NCBI GenBank assembly: GCA_965213935.1
Contig: CBDCAO010000012.1
Span: 372,001-436,000, forward strand
Reading direction: 5' to 3'
From: Bin52 sp965213935
Lineage (GTDB): Bacteria > Pseudomonadota > Alphaproteobacteria > Thalassobaculales > Thalassobaculaceae
DNA length: 64,000 bases
Shown: positions 34,530-43,315 of the stretch, one piece after another
Position numbering within the stretch: position 1 is the first letter of the stretch
Layout of the letters: each line of letters opens with the position of its first letter
Made by a program: the position numbers and the translations under genes
Notes under the pieces: generated by a model
What the model saw: the letters and a program-made list of their open reading frames with translations, nothing else
What the model was told of the DNA's origin: nothing
Database searches by the model: none

Positions 34530-35270
34530 TCAAGTCACGCAACCCTCGGGGTTCCCCCAGTCGGCGCCGGCATCGGGATACCCGGCCGGTTCAACCCGGC
34601 CATCCCTGATCGTCACCACCCGGTCGGTCAGGCCGGCAAGACCCGCGTCGTGCGTTGCCACGAGCGCCGTCAGTCCGCTTTCCACTATGATCCCGCGCAG
34701 GGTTGTGAACACCTCGGCCGAGGTCTGCGGATCGAGGTTCCCGGTCGGCTCGTCGGCCAGCACCACGGAGGGGATGTTCGCGAAGGCGCGCGCGATGGCG
34801 ACCCGTTGCTGTTCGCCGCCCGACAGCTGGCCCGGGCGGTGCCGCGCCCGGTCGGCCAGTCCGACCAAGTCCAGCAGTTCCAGCGAACGGTTCCTGGCCG
34901 TTGACGACACCAGTCCCGCGATCAGTTGCGGGATCATCACGTTCTCGAGCGCGGTGAACTCCGCCATGAGGTGATGGAACTGGTAGACGAAACCGATACC
35001 GGTCCGGCGGATGCGGGTTCGCTCGGCATCGCCCAGCGACCCGCAGTTCCGACCCTGGTACAGCACCTGCCCGGTTTCGGGGGCCTCGAGCAGGCCCGCG
35101 ACGTGCAGCAGGGTCGACTTGCCGGACCCGGATGGTCCCACCAGCGCCACCATTTCGCCGCGGTCGAGCAGGAGGTCGGCTCCGCGCAGCACGTCGAGTC
35201 GGCGCGTTCCCTGCCGGTAGGAGTGCGCCACCTCGCGCAGTTCGAGCACCGGCGGGGCCGGTTCATCCAT
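34530..35270 (-). CDS. lolD: Lipoprotein-releasing ABC transporter ATP-binding protein
   Basis: The ~246-residue ATPase powers release of outer-membrane lipoproteins from the inner membrane. It has Walker A GPSGSGKST, signature LSGGEQQRVAIARAFA, Walker B VVLADEPTGNLD and the LolD-typical FVYQFHHLMAEFTALENVMIP. The start at 35270 overlaps the last codons of lolC, so the pair is co-translated. Longer upstream frame is lolC in another phase. Together with lolC it forms the usual two-gene alphaproteobacterial Lol system. Confidence 0.93.
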   Translation of the reverse strand: MDEPAPPVLELREVAHSYRQGTRRLDVLRGADLLLDRGEMVALVGPSGSGKSTLLHVAGLLEAPETGQVLYQGRNCGSLGDAERTRIRRTGIGFVYQFHHLMAEFTALENVMIPQLIAGLVSSTARNRSLELLDLVGLADRARHRPGQLSGGEQQRVAIARAFANIPSVVLADEPTGNLDPQTSAEVFTTLRGIIVESGLTALVATHDAGLAGLTDRVVTIRDGRVEPAGYPDAGADWGNPEGCVT

Positions 35271-36501
35271 GGCGCAGCACCTCCACCGGGTCGATCCTCG
35301 CGGCACGCCAGGACGGGTAGATCGAGGCGGCCAGCGACAGAGACAGCGACAGCGCGATGACCAGGACCACCTCCACCGGATCGACCACGGCCGGTAGCCG
35401 GGAAAGGAAGTAGATTTCGGCCGAGAACAGCTCGCCACCAGTCAGGCTCTCCAGTCCGCGGCGGATGCTCTCGATGTTGGCGCAGAACACCAGCCCGAAT
35501 ATGGAACCGGCCACGGTCCCGATCACGCCGACACTGGCCCCGGCGAGGAAGAAGACCCTCGTGACCATGCCGCGCGACGCACCCATGGTCCGCATGACGG
35601 CAATGGCGCTGCGCTTGTCATTCACCATCATGATCATCGAGGAAATGATGTTGAAACCGGCCACAAGAATGATCAGGGTCAGGATCAGGAACATCACGTT
35701 CCTCTCGACCTGGAGCGCGTTGAAGAAACTGGCGTTCTGTCGCTTCCAGCTGACCACGCGAAGGTCATCACCGGCGGCCGTGGCAAGCGGCTCGCGGAAC
35801 CTCTCGACGAGATCGGGGTCGTCGACCATGACCTCGATCGCATTGACCGCATCTCCGCTGCGGAAGAACAGCTGCGCCTGGGCGAGCGGCACGTAGACGA
35901 AACTGTTGTCGTATTCGAACATGCCCACGTTGAACAGGCCGGCAACCCGGAACGCCCTGATCCGGGGAACGCTTCCGATGACCGTGGTTGTGGTGACCGG
36001 GGAGATGAGCCTCACCCGGTCGCCAACACCGATGGCGAGCCGCTCGGCCAGCCGGTCCCCGATAACGACGCCGTCAGTGAACTCACCGATCGAGCCCGCC
36101 ACCATGCTGTCGGGTATGAGCCTGCGCGCCACGAGATCGTCCGCGGTCATGCCGCGGACGAGGGCGCCGGACGCCCGGCCATTGGCCATTGCCATGACCT
36201 GGCCCTGCAGTTGCGGCGTCACAGTCACGACCCCGGAAACCTCCCGGATCCGCTGGGCGAGATCACCGTAGTCGGGCATCGGCCCGTGGTCCGCGTAGAC
36301 CGTCACGTGCCCGTTCAGGCCGAGGACCCGGGAGAGCAGTTCGATCCTGAACCCGTTCATGACCGACATGACGATGATCAGCGTTCCCACGCCGAGGCAG
36401 ATCCCGAGCAGCGAAAACCACGCGATCACCGAAATGAAACCGTCCTGCCGGCGTGAGCGCAGGTAACGCAGGGCAACCATCCGTTCGAAACTGCCGAACA
36501 C
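35263..36501 (-). CDS. lolC: Lipoprotein-releasing ABC transporter permease (LolC/E family)
   Basis: The 412-residue protein has one N-terminal transmembrane helix (FISVIAWFSLLGICLGVGTLII), a large periplasmic domain with the MacB/LolC fold (NGHVTVYAD, GVVIGDRLAERL), then three C-terminal helices (LILTLIILVAGFNIISSMIM, VFFLAGASVGVIGTVAGSIFG and VVLVIALSLSLSLAASIYPS). This is the FtsX-type 1+3 layout. It is 22 bases behind proS and overlaps lolD, so the three may be one operon. In alphaproteobacteria a single LolC/E-like subunit acts as homodimer, so C versus E cannot be decided. Confidence 0.93.
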   Translation of the reverse strand: MFGSFERMVALRYLRSRRQDGFISVIAWFSLLGICLGVGTLIIVMSVMNGFRIELLSRVLGLNGHVTVYADHGPMPDYGDLAQRIREVSGVVTVTPQLQGQVMAMANGRASGALVRGMTADDLVARRLIPDSMVAGSIGEFTDGVVIGDRLAERLAIGVGDRVRLISPVTTTTVIGSVPRIRAFRVAGLFNVGMFEYDNSFVYVPLAQAQLFFRSGDAVNAIEVMVDDPDLVERFREPLATAAGDDLRVVSWKRQNASFFNALQVERNVMFLILTLIILVAGFNIISSMIMMVNDKRSAIAVMRTMGASRGMVTRVFFLAGASVGVIGTVAGSIFGLVFCANIESIRRGLESLTGGELFSAEIYFLSRLPAVVDPVEVVLVIALSLSLSLAASIYPSWRAARIDPVEVLRHG

Positions 36502-36523
36502 CCGTTTGCTCCCGGTCCGGGGT

Positions 36524-37837
36524 TCAGGCGGCGAGCCGGGCTGTCGCTGCCTCCGGTGTCATTGCCTCGGTCGCTCCGGTTCGCCTGTCCTTGACCTCGA
36601 TCGCGCCGGAGCGCAGGCCGCGCGGACCGACGATCACCTGCCACGGCAGGCCGATCAGGTCCATGTCGGCGAGCTTGGCCCCGGGACGTTCGTCACGATC
36701 GTCCATCAGCACCTCGATGCCAGCGGCGCCAAGCTGTGCATAGATATCGTCGCAGACCCGGGTGCACGCCTCGTTGCCAACGGCCAGATTGACGAGCCCG
36801 ACCCGGAACGGGGCCACCGGTTCCGGCCAGATGATGCCCCGGTCATCGTGGCTGGCCTCGATGATCGCGCCGACCAGCCTCGAGACCCCGATGCCGTAGG
36901 ACCCCATGTGAACCGCGACTTCGCGGCCGTCCGGACCGGCGACACGGCCCCCCAGCGGATCGGAATACTTGGTACCGAAATAGAAGATGTGGCCGACTTC
37001 GATTCCCCTGGTGACGACAAGGTCTTCCGGCGCCACCGGGCAGTTGGACGGATCGTGCTTGTCGTCGGTAGCGGCGTAACGTTCGAGAAACGAATCCACA
37101 ACCGGCTGCAGGTCGCCCTCCATGTCGATCGACCGGTCGCGAATGTCATCGGTCAGCCAGTCGCGGTGACAGAACACCTCGCTCTCGCCGGTCTCGGCCA
37201 GGACGATGAACTCGTGGCTCAGGTCACCACCGATCGGCCCGGTCTCCGCCGCCATCGGAATCGCCCGCAGTCCCATGCGGGCGTAGGTTTTCAGGTAGGC
37301 GATGAACATCTTGTTGTAGGACCGGATCGCCCCCTCGCGGTCGAGGTCGAAGGAATAGTTGTCCTTCATCAGGAATTCCCGCCCCCGCATCACACCGAAG
37401 CGCGGCCGCACCTCGTCACGGAACTTCCACTGGATGTGGTAGAGATTGAGCGGGAGCGACCGGTAGCTCCTGACATGACTGCGGAAGATGTCGGTCACCA
37501 GCTCCTCGTTGGTAGGACCGTACAGCATGTCCCGTCCGTGCCGGTCCTTGATCCGAAGCATCTCGGCGCCGTAGTCGTGGTAGCGTCCGCTCTGCTGCCA
37601 CAGGTCGGCTGCCTGGATGGTCGGCATCAGGATCTCGTGCGCACCGGCGGCGTCCTGTTCCTCGCGCACGATCTGTTCCACCTTGCGCAACACCCGATGG
37701 CCCATCGGCAGCCACGAATAGATCCCCGCGCTGGCCTGCTGGATCATGCCCGCTCGCAGCATGTACCGGTGCGAGACAATCTGGGCCTCCTTCGGCGTAT
37801 CGCGCAGGGTCGGAATGAAGTAACCGGAGAGTCTCAT
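36524..37837 (-). CDS. proS: Prolyl-tRNA synthetase, short bacterial form
   Basis: The ~437-residue class II synthetase charges tRNA-Pro. It lacks the large editing insertion, a trait of most alphaproteobacterial ProS. Class II motifs are visible: motif 1 around MGHRVLRKVEQIVREEQDAAG, motif 2 in FRDEVRPRFGVMRGREFLMKD, and motif 3 in GSYGIGVSRLVGAIIEA. The C-terminal anticodon-binding domain (GLVNLAVGNEACTRVCDDI) is complete. I start at the ATG at 37837 (MRLSGYFIPTLRDTPKEAQ); the frame runs further upstream only as antisense of other sequence. It ends 22 bases before lolC. Confidence 0.93.
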   Translation of the reverse strand: MRLSGYFIPTLRDTPKEAQIVSHRYMLRAGMIQQASAGIYSWLPMGHRVLRKVEQIVREEQDAAGAHEILMPTIQAADLWQQSGRYHDYGAEMLRIKDRHGRDMLYGPTNEELVTDIFRSHVRSYRSLPLNLYHIQWKFRDEVRPRFGVMRGREFLMKDNYSFDLDREGAIRSYNKMFIAYLKTYARMGLRAIPMAAETGPIGGDLSHEFIVLAETGESEVFCHRDWLTDDIRDRSIDMEGDLQPVVDSFLERYAATDDKHDPSNCPVAPEDLVVTRGIEVGHIFYFGTKYSDPLGGRVAGPDGREVAVHMGSYGIGVSRLVGAIIEASHDDRGIIWPEPVAPFRVGLVNLAVGNEACTRVCDDIYAQLGAAGIEVLMDDRDERPGAKLADMDLIGLPWQVIVGPRGLRSGAIEVKDRRTGATEAMTPEAATARLAA

Positions 37838-37889
37838 CTGTTCGGGTACCCCCGGAAGTATCAGCTGACGCGGGACGTCCGCACGCGGT

Positions 37890-38777
37890 TCAGGACGATG
37901 CGGCCTCGATCTTGCGGTAGATCGCCGAAAAGTCCAGCGCTCCGCCACCCGCCTCGAGAAACTCGTCGAACATGCGCGAGGCTTCGGCACCGAGCCGCGT
38001 GTCCTGACCCGCGGTCCTGGCCGCGCCCATGGCCAGCCCGAGGTCCTTGGCCATCATGGCCGTGGTGAATCCCGGCTGGTAGTCGCGGTTGGCCGGCGAG
38101 GCCGGTACCGGGCCCGCCACCGGACAGTAGGAAGTCAGGGCCCAGCTCTGACCGGACGACTGCGAGATGATCGAGAACAGGGCGTCGATGTTCACCCCGA
38201 GCTTCTGGCCCATGGCCAAGCTCTCGCTGGTCGCGATCATCGAGATGCCGAGAATGAGGTTGTTGCAGATCTTCGCCACCTGGCCGGTTCCGGCGCCTCC
38301 GACGTGAACGATGGTGCGGCCCATGACATCAAGCAACGGCTGAACCCGCCGGAACCCGTCGCCGGACCCGCCAACCATGAAGGTGAGCGTACCCGCCTCG
38401 GCCCCGCCGGTCCCGCCGGAAACCGGCGCATCGAGCATGGTGAAGCCGGCCGCGGCCGCGCGGGCCGCGACCTCGCGCGCGGTCTCGACGTCGATGGTCG
38501 AGCAGTCGACCAGGACCGCGTCACCCGGTGCGTTCGGGATGATGGTTTCGGAGTAGACCTCGCGGACGTGCCGGCCCTCGGGCAGCATGGTCACGACGAA
38601 CTCTGCTCCCTGGAGACAGGCCTCGGCGGTTTCAGCCGCCCTTCCCCCTTCCGCCGCGAAGGTCCCGACCGCGCCGGCCACGATGTCGTAACCCGTCACC
38701 TCGTGGTTCGCCGCGACGAGGTTGCGCGCCATCGGCAGCCCCATGTTGCCCAGTCCGATGAATGCGATACGCGTCAT
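37890..38777 (-). CDS. mmsB: 3-hydroxyisobutyrate dehydrogenase
   Basis: The 295-residue enzyme oxidises 3-hydroxyisobutyrate to methylmalonate semialdehyde with NAD+ in valine breakdown. The Rossmann loop is FIGLGNMGLPMARNLVAAN, the substrate motif DAPVSGGTGGAEAGTLTFMVGG, and the catalytic Lys lies in GQVAKICNNLILG. Length is normal. It follows the 3-hydroxyisobutyryl-CoA hydrolase and acyl-CoA dehydrogenase genes in pathway order on the same strand, which confirms the assignment over other beta-hydroxyacid dehydrogenases. Confidence 0.93.
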   Translation of the reverse strand: MTRIAFIGLGNMGLPMARNLVAANHEVTGYDIVAGAVGTFAAEGGRAAETAEACLQGAEFVVTMLPEGRHVREVYSETIIPNAPGDAVLVDCSTIDVETAREVAARAAAAGFTMLDAPVSGGTGGAEAGTLTFMVGGSGDGFRRVQPLLDVMGRTIVHVGGAGTGQVAKICNNLILGISMIATSESLAMGQKLGVNIDALFSIISQSSGQSWALTSYCPVAGPVPASPANRDYQPGFTTAMMAKDLGLAMGAARTAGQDTRLGAEASRMFDEFLEAGGGALDFSAIYRKIEAASS

Positions 38778-38814
38778 GGTACCTCTCCTCTGCCTGCCGT
38801 TCCCCCGTGAGCCC

Positions 38815-39894
38815 TCAGCCGAAGGTCAGTTCGCGCCACGCGACACGTTCGAAGTGGCGCGCCACCAGTTCGTCGGACACGTCTTCCAGCAGGGCCGGAT
38901 TCCAGTCGGGTGCATGATCCTTGTCGACCAGCAGTGCGCGCACGCCTTCGCGGAAGTCGTGACCGAGCGCAAAGTGCTGCGACATCCTGTATTCCATCGT
39001 CATTGTCTCGGCGAAGGTCTGCGCCCGTGCTCCGCGTCGGACCTGCTCCAGAGTGACCTTGAGGCTGGTCGGCGACTTCCCCGCGATGCTCTCGAGAGCC
39101 GACTTCGCAAACGGGGTTCCGATCGACTGAAGCCGCGAGACGATCTCCTCCAGCCGGTTGGCGCCAAAGCAGAAGTCGATGTCACCGCGTGCCCGAACCA
39201 CCGGGGCTTCGCCGTCGGGCACGATGGCCAAGTCATCGAGAATTGCTCCGATCGTCCCCTCGGCATCGGGCGCGAGATCGGAGCCGCGTAGCGCCGTTTC
39301 CAGCTCTTCGAGACGGTCGGCCGGAACCACGTGGGTGGCGATTCCGAGTTCGAGACAGTCCCGCGCATCCACCGGCGTTCCGGTCAGCGCGAGAAAGGTC
39401 CCGGTTTCGCCCGGCAGCCGTGACAGAAACCAGGCGCCGCCGACGTCCGGAAACAGCCCGATGCCGGTCTCCGGCATACCCACGCGCGTGCGTTCCGTCG
39501 CGACCCGGAAGCGGCCGTGCACCGACAGTCCCACCCCTCCTCCCATGCATACCCGGTCGATCAGCGCGACCCAGGGCTTTGCGGAGGTGTGGATCTGGTG
39601 ATTGAGGATGTACTCCTCGTAGAAGAAGTCGCGCACGAGTTCCGGGGTCCCGTCGCCGTCATGGTCGACGATCGCGGCCCGGATGGCCCTGACGTCGCCG
39701 CCGGCGCAGAACGCCCTGTCTCCCGCGCCCCTGACCAGGACCGCGGCGACTGCGTCATCGGCCAGCCAGCCGGTGACCGTGCGGCGCAGGTCGAAGATCA
39801 TTCCAAGCGTGAGCGCGTTGAGTTGGCGCGGCCGGTTCAGGGTAATGGTGCCGATACCGTTCGACACGTCGAAGAGAACTTCGGGCTCCGTCAC
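38815..39894 (-). CDS. 3-hydroxyisobutyryl-CoA hydrolase
   Basis: The 359-residue crotonase-fold enzyme is longer than plain enoyl-CoA hydratases and has the 3-hydroxyisobutyryl-CoA hydrolase C-terminal extension (EYRMSQHFALGHDFREGVRA). The oxyanion-hole segments FCAGGDVRAIR and MGGGVGLSVHGRFRVATE, and the catalytic Glu in MPETGIGLFPDVGGAWFLSR, are intact. It would release free 3-hydroxyisobutyrate for the dehydrogenase encoded next. The GTG at 39894 is preceded by GGAAGGAA. It lies 19 bases behind the acyl-CoA dehydrogenase gene. Confidence 0.92.
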   Translation of the reverse strand: MTEPEVLFDVSNGIGTITLNRPRQLNALTLGMIFDLRRTVTGWLADDAVAAVLVRGAGDRAFCAGGDVRAIRAAIVDHDGDGTPELVRDFFYEEYILNHQIHTSAKPWVALIDRVCMGGGVGLSVHGRFRVATERTRVGMPETGIGLFPDVGGAWFLSRLPGETGTFLALTGTPVDARDCLELGIATHVVPADRLEELETALRGSDLAPDAEGTIGAILDDLAIVPDGEAPVVRARGDIDFCFGANRLEEIVSRLQSIGTPFAKSALESIAGKSPTSLKVTLEQVRRGARAQTFAETMTMEYRMSQHFALGHDFREGVRALLVDKDHAPDWNPALLEDVSDELVARHFERVAWRELTFG

Positions 39895-39913
39895 AGGGTT
39901 TCCTTCCCGCAGG

Positions 39914-41056
39914 TCACGAACGCAACAGTTCGCGGGCGATGATCACCCGCATGATCTCGTTGGTGCCTTCCAGGATCTGGTGCACCCGCAGGTCCCTGAG
40001 CAGACGTTCGATCGGGAAATCCCGCAGGTAGCCATAGCCGCCGTGGATCTGCAGCGCCTCGTTGCAGACGCGCGAGCCGAGATCGGTCGCAAGGCGTTTG
40101 GCCATGGCGCAGTACATGGTGGCCTGGGGATCATCCTCGTCGAGGCTGCAGGCAGCCCGGTGGATCATGAGACGCGCGGCCTCGAGTTCGGTTGCCATGT
40201 CGGCAAGCTTGAACCGGGTCACCTGAAACTCGCTGAGTGCCTGTCCGAACTGGCGGCGCGAAAGCGCATGATCGCGCGCCGCCTCCATCGCCGCGCGGGC
40301 GCCGCCGATGGAGCAGGCCCCGATATTGATCCGGCCTCCGTCCAGACCAGCCATGGCGATCGTGAAACCGTCGCCGGTCTCGCCGACCAGGTTCTCCACC
40401 GGGACCCGGCACTCGTCGAAATGCACCATGGCCGTGTGCTGGCTGTTCCAGCCGAGCTTGCGTTCCTTGGCTCCGAAGGAGAGACCCGGGGTGTCGCGCT
40501 CGACCAGGACGCAGGAGATGCCCTTCGGGCCGTCATCGCCGGTCCGGCACATCACGGCATAGACATCGCTGGTGGAGCCGCCGGAGATGAATGCCTTGGT
40601 TCCGTTGAGTACCAGGTGGCTGTTGCCGTCGCGCCGCGCACTGGTCCCGAGCGATGCGGCGTCGGATCCCGCGTTCGGCTCGGTCAGGCAGTAACTCGCC
40701 ATGGCCTGCATCGAGGTCAGTCCGGGCACCATGCGCCGGCGCAACGCATCGTTGCCGAACCGGTCGATCATCCACACGACCATGTTGTGGATCGAAAGGT
40801 AGGCCGCGGTGGACGGACAGGCGGCGGCGAGTTCCTCGAAGATGATCGCCGCCTCGAGCCGGCCCAGGCCGGACCCGCCGAACTCCTCGGAGATGTAGAT
40901 GCCGGCAAGTCCGAGAGCGGCGGCAGAGCGCAGCTGCTCTGCGGGAAAGATCTCGTCCTCGTCCCAGCGTGCGGCGTGCGGCGCGAACTGCTCGGCCGCG
41001 AATTCCCGCGCCATGTCGCGGATGGCGACCTGCTCGTCAGACAGCCGAAAGTCCAT
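39914..41056 (-). CDS. Isobutyryl-CoA dehydrogenase (acyl-CoA dehydrogenase family)
   Basis: The 380-residue FAD enzyme has acyl-CoA dehydrogenase signatures YCLTEPNAGSDAASLGTSA and QIHGGYGYLRDFPIERLLRD, and the catalytic Glu in ILEGTNEIMRVIIARELL. The early SEEFGGSGLGRLEAAIIFEE segment and the two following valine-pathway genes mark it as isobutyryl-CoA dehydrogenase. The order here is dehydrogenase, hydrolase, 3-hydroxyisobutyrate dehydrogenase; a separate methacrylyl-CoA hydratase is not in the window. It is the first gene of this operon, with nearly 600 non-coding bases upstream. Confidence 0.9.
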   Translation of the reverse strand: MDFRLSDEQVAIRDMAREFAAEQFAPHAARWDEDEIFPAEQLRSAAALGLAGIYISEEFGGSGLGRLEAAIIFEELAAACPSTAAYLSIHNMVVWMIDRFGNDALRRRMVPGLTSMQAMASYCLTEPNAGSDAASLGTSARRDGNSHLVLNGTKAFISGGSTSDVYAVMCRTGDDGPKGISCVLVERDTPGLSFGAKERKLGWNSQHTAMVHFDECRVPVENLVGETGDGFTIAMAGLDGGRINIGACSIGGARAAMEAARDHALSRRQFGQALSEFQVTRFKLADMATELEAARLMIHRAACSLDEDDPQATMYCAMAKRLATDLGSRVCNEALQIHGGYGYLRDFPIERLLRDLRVHQILEGTNEIMRVIIARELLRS

Positions 41057-41651
41057 GGATGCGCCCGCTTGCCAGGAACGGGCGTGATCATAGGGGGAGG
41101 TCCCCGCCTGTCAATGTGGCACCCCGGAGACTCCGTGCGCTCTGCGAGCCCCATGTTGGCCTGTAACGAAGACGGCCACCTCCCGGCCGCAAGCACCCTG
41201 CCGTCCCGGCAGATGACGGAGGGCAGGGTGCCGAGCATGCGGGCGCGACACCAGAGATCATCCTCGGACAGTGCCCGGGCATCCAGGCGGAGAAGAGCGT
41301 CAGGCATCTGTTGTCGCGAAAACACCGACATCGCCAGCTCCGGGTGACGGGGTTCGCCGCAATCCTTGTGGCAGACAGGATCCCGTCCCGGTTCCGTTCC
41401 TCTCGGGACAAGCAGACATCACCGGGGGCAGCGGTCGACCTCGGCCCGGCGTGCAGATTGCGCCTGACGCAAGGCTTCCTGCCCATTCACTTCTCGCCGG
41501 TCGCACCTTCGGCTCATGGTGGACGATGCGCCCGGCCGGAGTCGCGCGCTTGAGCGGTTGCCATGGTATACGCGCGGATGCGAGTGCACTGTTGACGCGG
41601 CCCCGACCCCGTCCGGCCGCGGCAACCACACGAGGAACCGGAGCCCGACCC
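41057..41651. other. Divergent intergenic region upstream of the valine operon
   Basis: About 595 bases. A minus-strand open frame (41331 downward, including DDLWCRARMLGTLPSVICRD) has passable composition but no recognised family and no clear ribosome site, so it is not called. Promoters for the valine genes and the epoxide hydrolase must lie here. Confidence 0.3.
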
Positions 41652-42821
41652 ATGGAACATCATCCCGGCAAGCCGGAGTCTATCCGACCTTTTCGTGTTG
41701 AGGTTCCCGACACGGTCCTCGACGACATTCGCAGGCGTGTCAGGAACTATCCGTGGCACGAAATGCCCGACGACGGCGGATGGAGCTACGGCGCCAACCT
41801 CGACTACATGAAGGAGCTGTGCACCTACTGGCTGGACGGGTTCGACTGGCGCCAGCAGGAAGCCCGCATCAACCGGCATCCCCACTTCATGACCCGGGTC
41901 GACGGGATCGACATCCACTTCATTCACGAAAGAAGCGACAACCCGGACGCCTTGCCGCTGATCATCTCCCACGGCTGGCCAGGGTCGATTGTCGAGTTTC
42001 TCGACATCATCGAGCCCCTTGCACACCCCGAACGCCACGGAGGCAGCGCCGCGGACGCATTCCACGTCGTCGCGCCCTCGCTCCCGGGATTTGGGTTCTC
42101 CGGCCGGCCGCCCCGGCCCTGGGGTCCCCGCAGGATGGCCCGGGCATTCGCCGGACTGATGACCGACACGCTGGGATACGACGGATATCTTGCCCAGGGA
42201 GGCGACTGGGGCGGCGCCATCTCGTCCTGGCTGGGCTACGAGCACGTGCCGGCCTGTCGGGCCATCCACGTCAACATCATGATCATGCGCCATCCGGATG
42301 GCCCGAGCGGAGCGGAAGAAGCGGCGTGGGCCGCGAGGTTCGAGGAGGAACAGGAGCTGGAGAACGGCTATCGCACGCAGCAGGCGACCAAGCCGCAGAC
42401 GCTGAGCTACGCGATGATGGACAGCCCCGTGGGGGTCGCCGCCTGGCTTGTCGAGAAGTTCAACTCCTGGTCCGACACGATCGGTGACGATATCGAGAGC
42501 GTTCACTCCAAGGACGCCCTGCTGACCAACATCATGGTTTACCTGGTCACCCGGACCTTCAATACCGCAAGCTGGGTCTACTACGGCCGGCGTGAAGAAG
42601 GCGGGCGCGTGCTGTCGCCGGAAGGCAGGAGGGTGGAGGTTCCGACCGGCTGCGCCCTGTTTCCCGCCGAACTCCTGTCATGGCCTCCGAGGAGGTACGT
42701 CGAAAGGGTCTACAACGTGACCCGCTGGACCCAGATGCCGCGCGGCGGCCACTTCGCGGCAATGGAACAGCCGAACCTGTTTCTAGAGGAACTCCGCGCC
42801 TTTGCCAGGACCGTGCGATAA
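41652..42821 (+). CDS. Epoxide hydrolase (EHN domain, alpha/beta hydrolase)
   Basis: The ~389-residue protein has the N-terminal epoxide hydrolase cap domain (RPFRVEVPDTVLDDIRRRVR, WSYGANLDYMKELCTYW) followed by the alpha/beta hydrolase core. Oxyanion motif HGWPGS, nucleophile Asp in GYLAQGGDWGGAISS, and catalytic His in MPRGGHFAAMEQP are visible, with the acidic partner after WTQ. It resembles microsomal-type/juvenile hormone epoxide hydrolases, which open epoxides to diols. The ATG at 41652 follows a GGAG by eight bases. There is no signal peptide. Substrate unknown. Confidence 0.9.
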   Translation: MEHHPGKPESIRPFRVEVPDTVLDDIRRRVRNYPWHEMPDDGGWSYGANLDYMKELCTYWLDGFDWRQQEARINRHPHFMTRVDGIDIHFIHERSDNPDALPLIISHGWPGSIVEFLDIIEPLAHPERHGGSAADAFHVVAPSLPGFGFSGRPPRPWGPRRMARAFAGLMTDTLGYDGYLAQGGDWGGAISSWLGYEHVPACRAIHVNIMIMRHPDGPSGAEEAAWAARFEEEQELENGYRTQQATKPQTLSYAMMDSPVGVAAWLVEKFNSWSDTIGDDIESVHSKDALLTNIMVYLVTRTFNTASWVYYGRREEGGRVLSPEGRRVEVPTGCALFPAELLSWPPRRYVERVYNVTRWTQMPRGGHFAAMEQPNLFLEELRAFARTVR

Positions 42822-43315
42822 CTATGCCCATGTCCAAGACGTTATTCCAGTGCAATGAAGGTATCGCTTGCTATCATTTCCATCCACGACAAATAAGAAT
42901 TCAAGAGGGGCACTGTCAGGTTTGATTCCGCACTGCCATGCTTCCGGCTGATGATTCGTTAGCGCACATCTGTTCCAGAGCGCTGGATGCTGACTTCTGC
43001 TGCGCAACTGATCCCCCGAGACCTTCGACCACATCCGGACTTCGGGAGCCTGTTCATGTCCGACCCGCCGAGGCCGGGCGTCATACCGGGCGCCCTTTTT
43101 GCACGCTTCCAGGGATTCGCGACCGGAACAGTAGTGAGTGGCAGCCAGCGCTCCGGTTCGGAATCGGCGCGCCGGAAGACTCGTCATGGAATGACGGAAT
43201 ACCCTGCTGTGCGGTCTGAAACAGGGCCGCACCGGATCAGCACGGACCCTGCCGCCTTGCCGGTCTCGGTCAGGTCATGACATCGACGAGACGGACGCGC
43301 TACAGTCGGAGCATG
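42822..43315. other. Intergenic region before the amidase gene
   Basis: About 490 bases, lower GC than its neighbours near 42830-42930. No coding frame, RNA gene or clear hairpin was recognised. Confidence 0.35.

Noticed and set aside
41088..41331. Minus-strand 81-codon frame upstream of isobutyryl-CoA dehydrogenase
   Set aside because: Acceptable composition, but no ribosome site, no known family and no operon logic.
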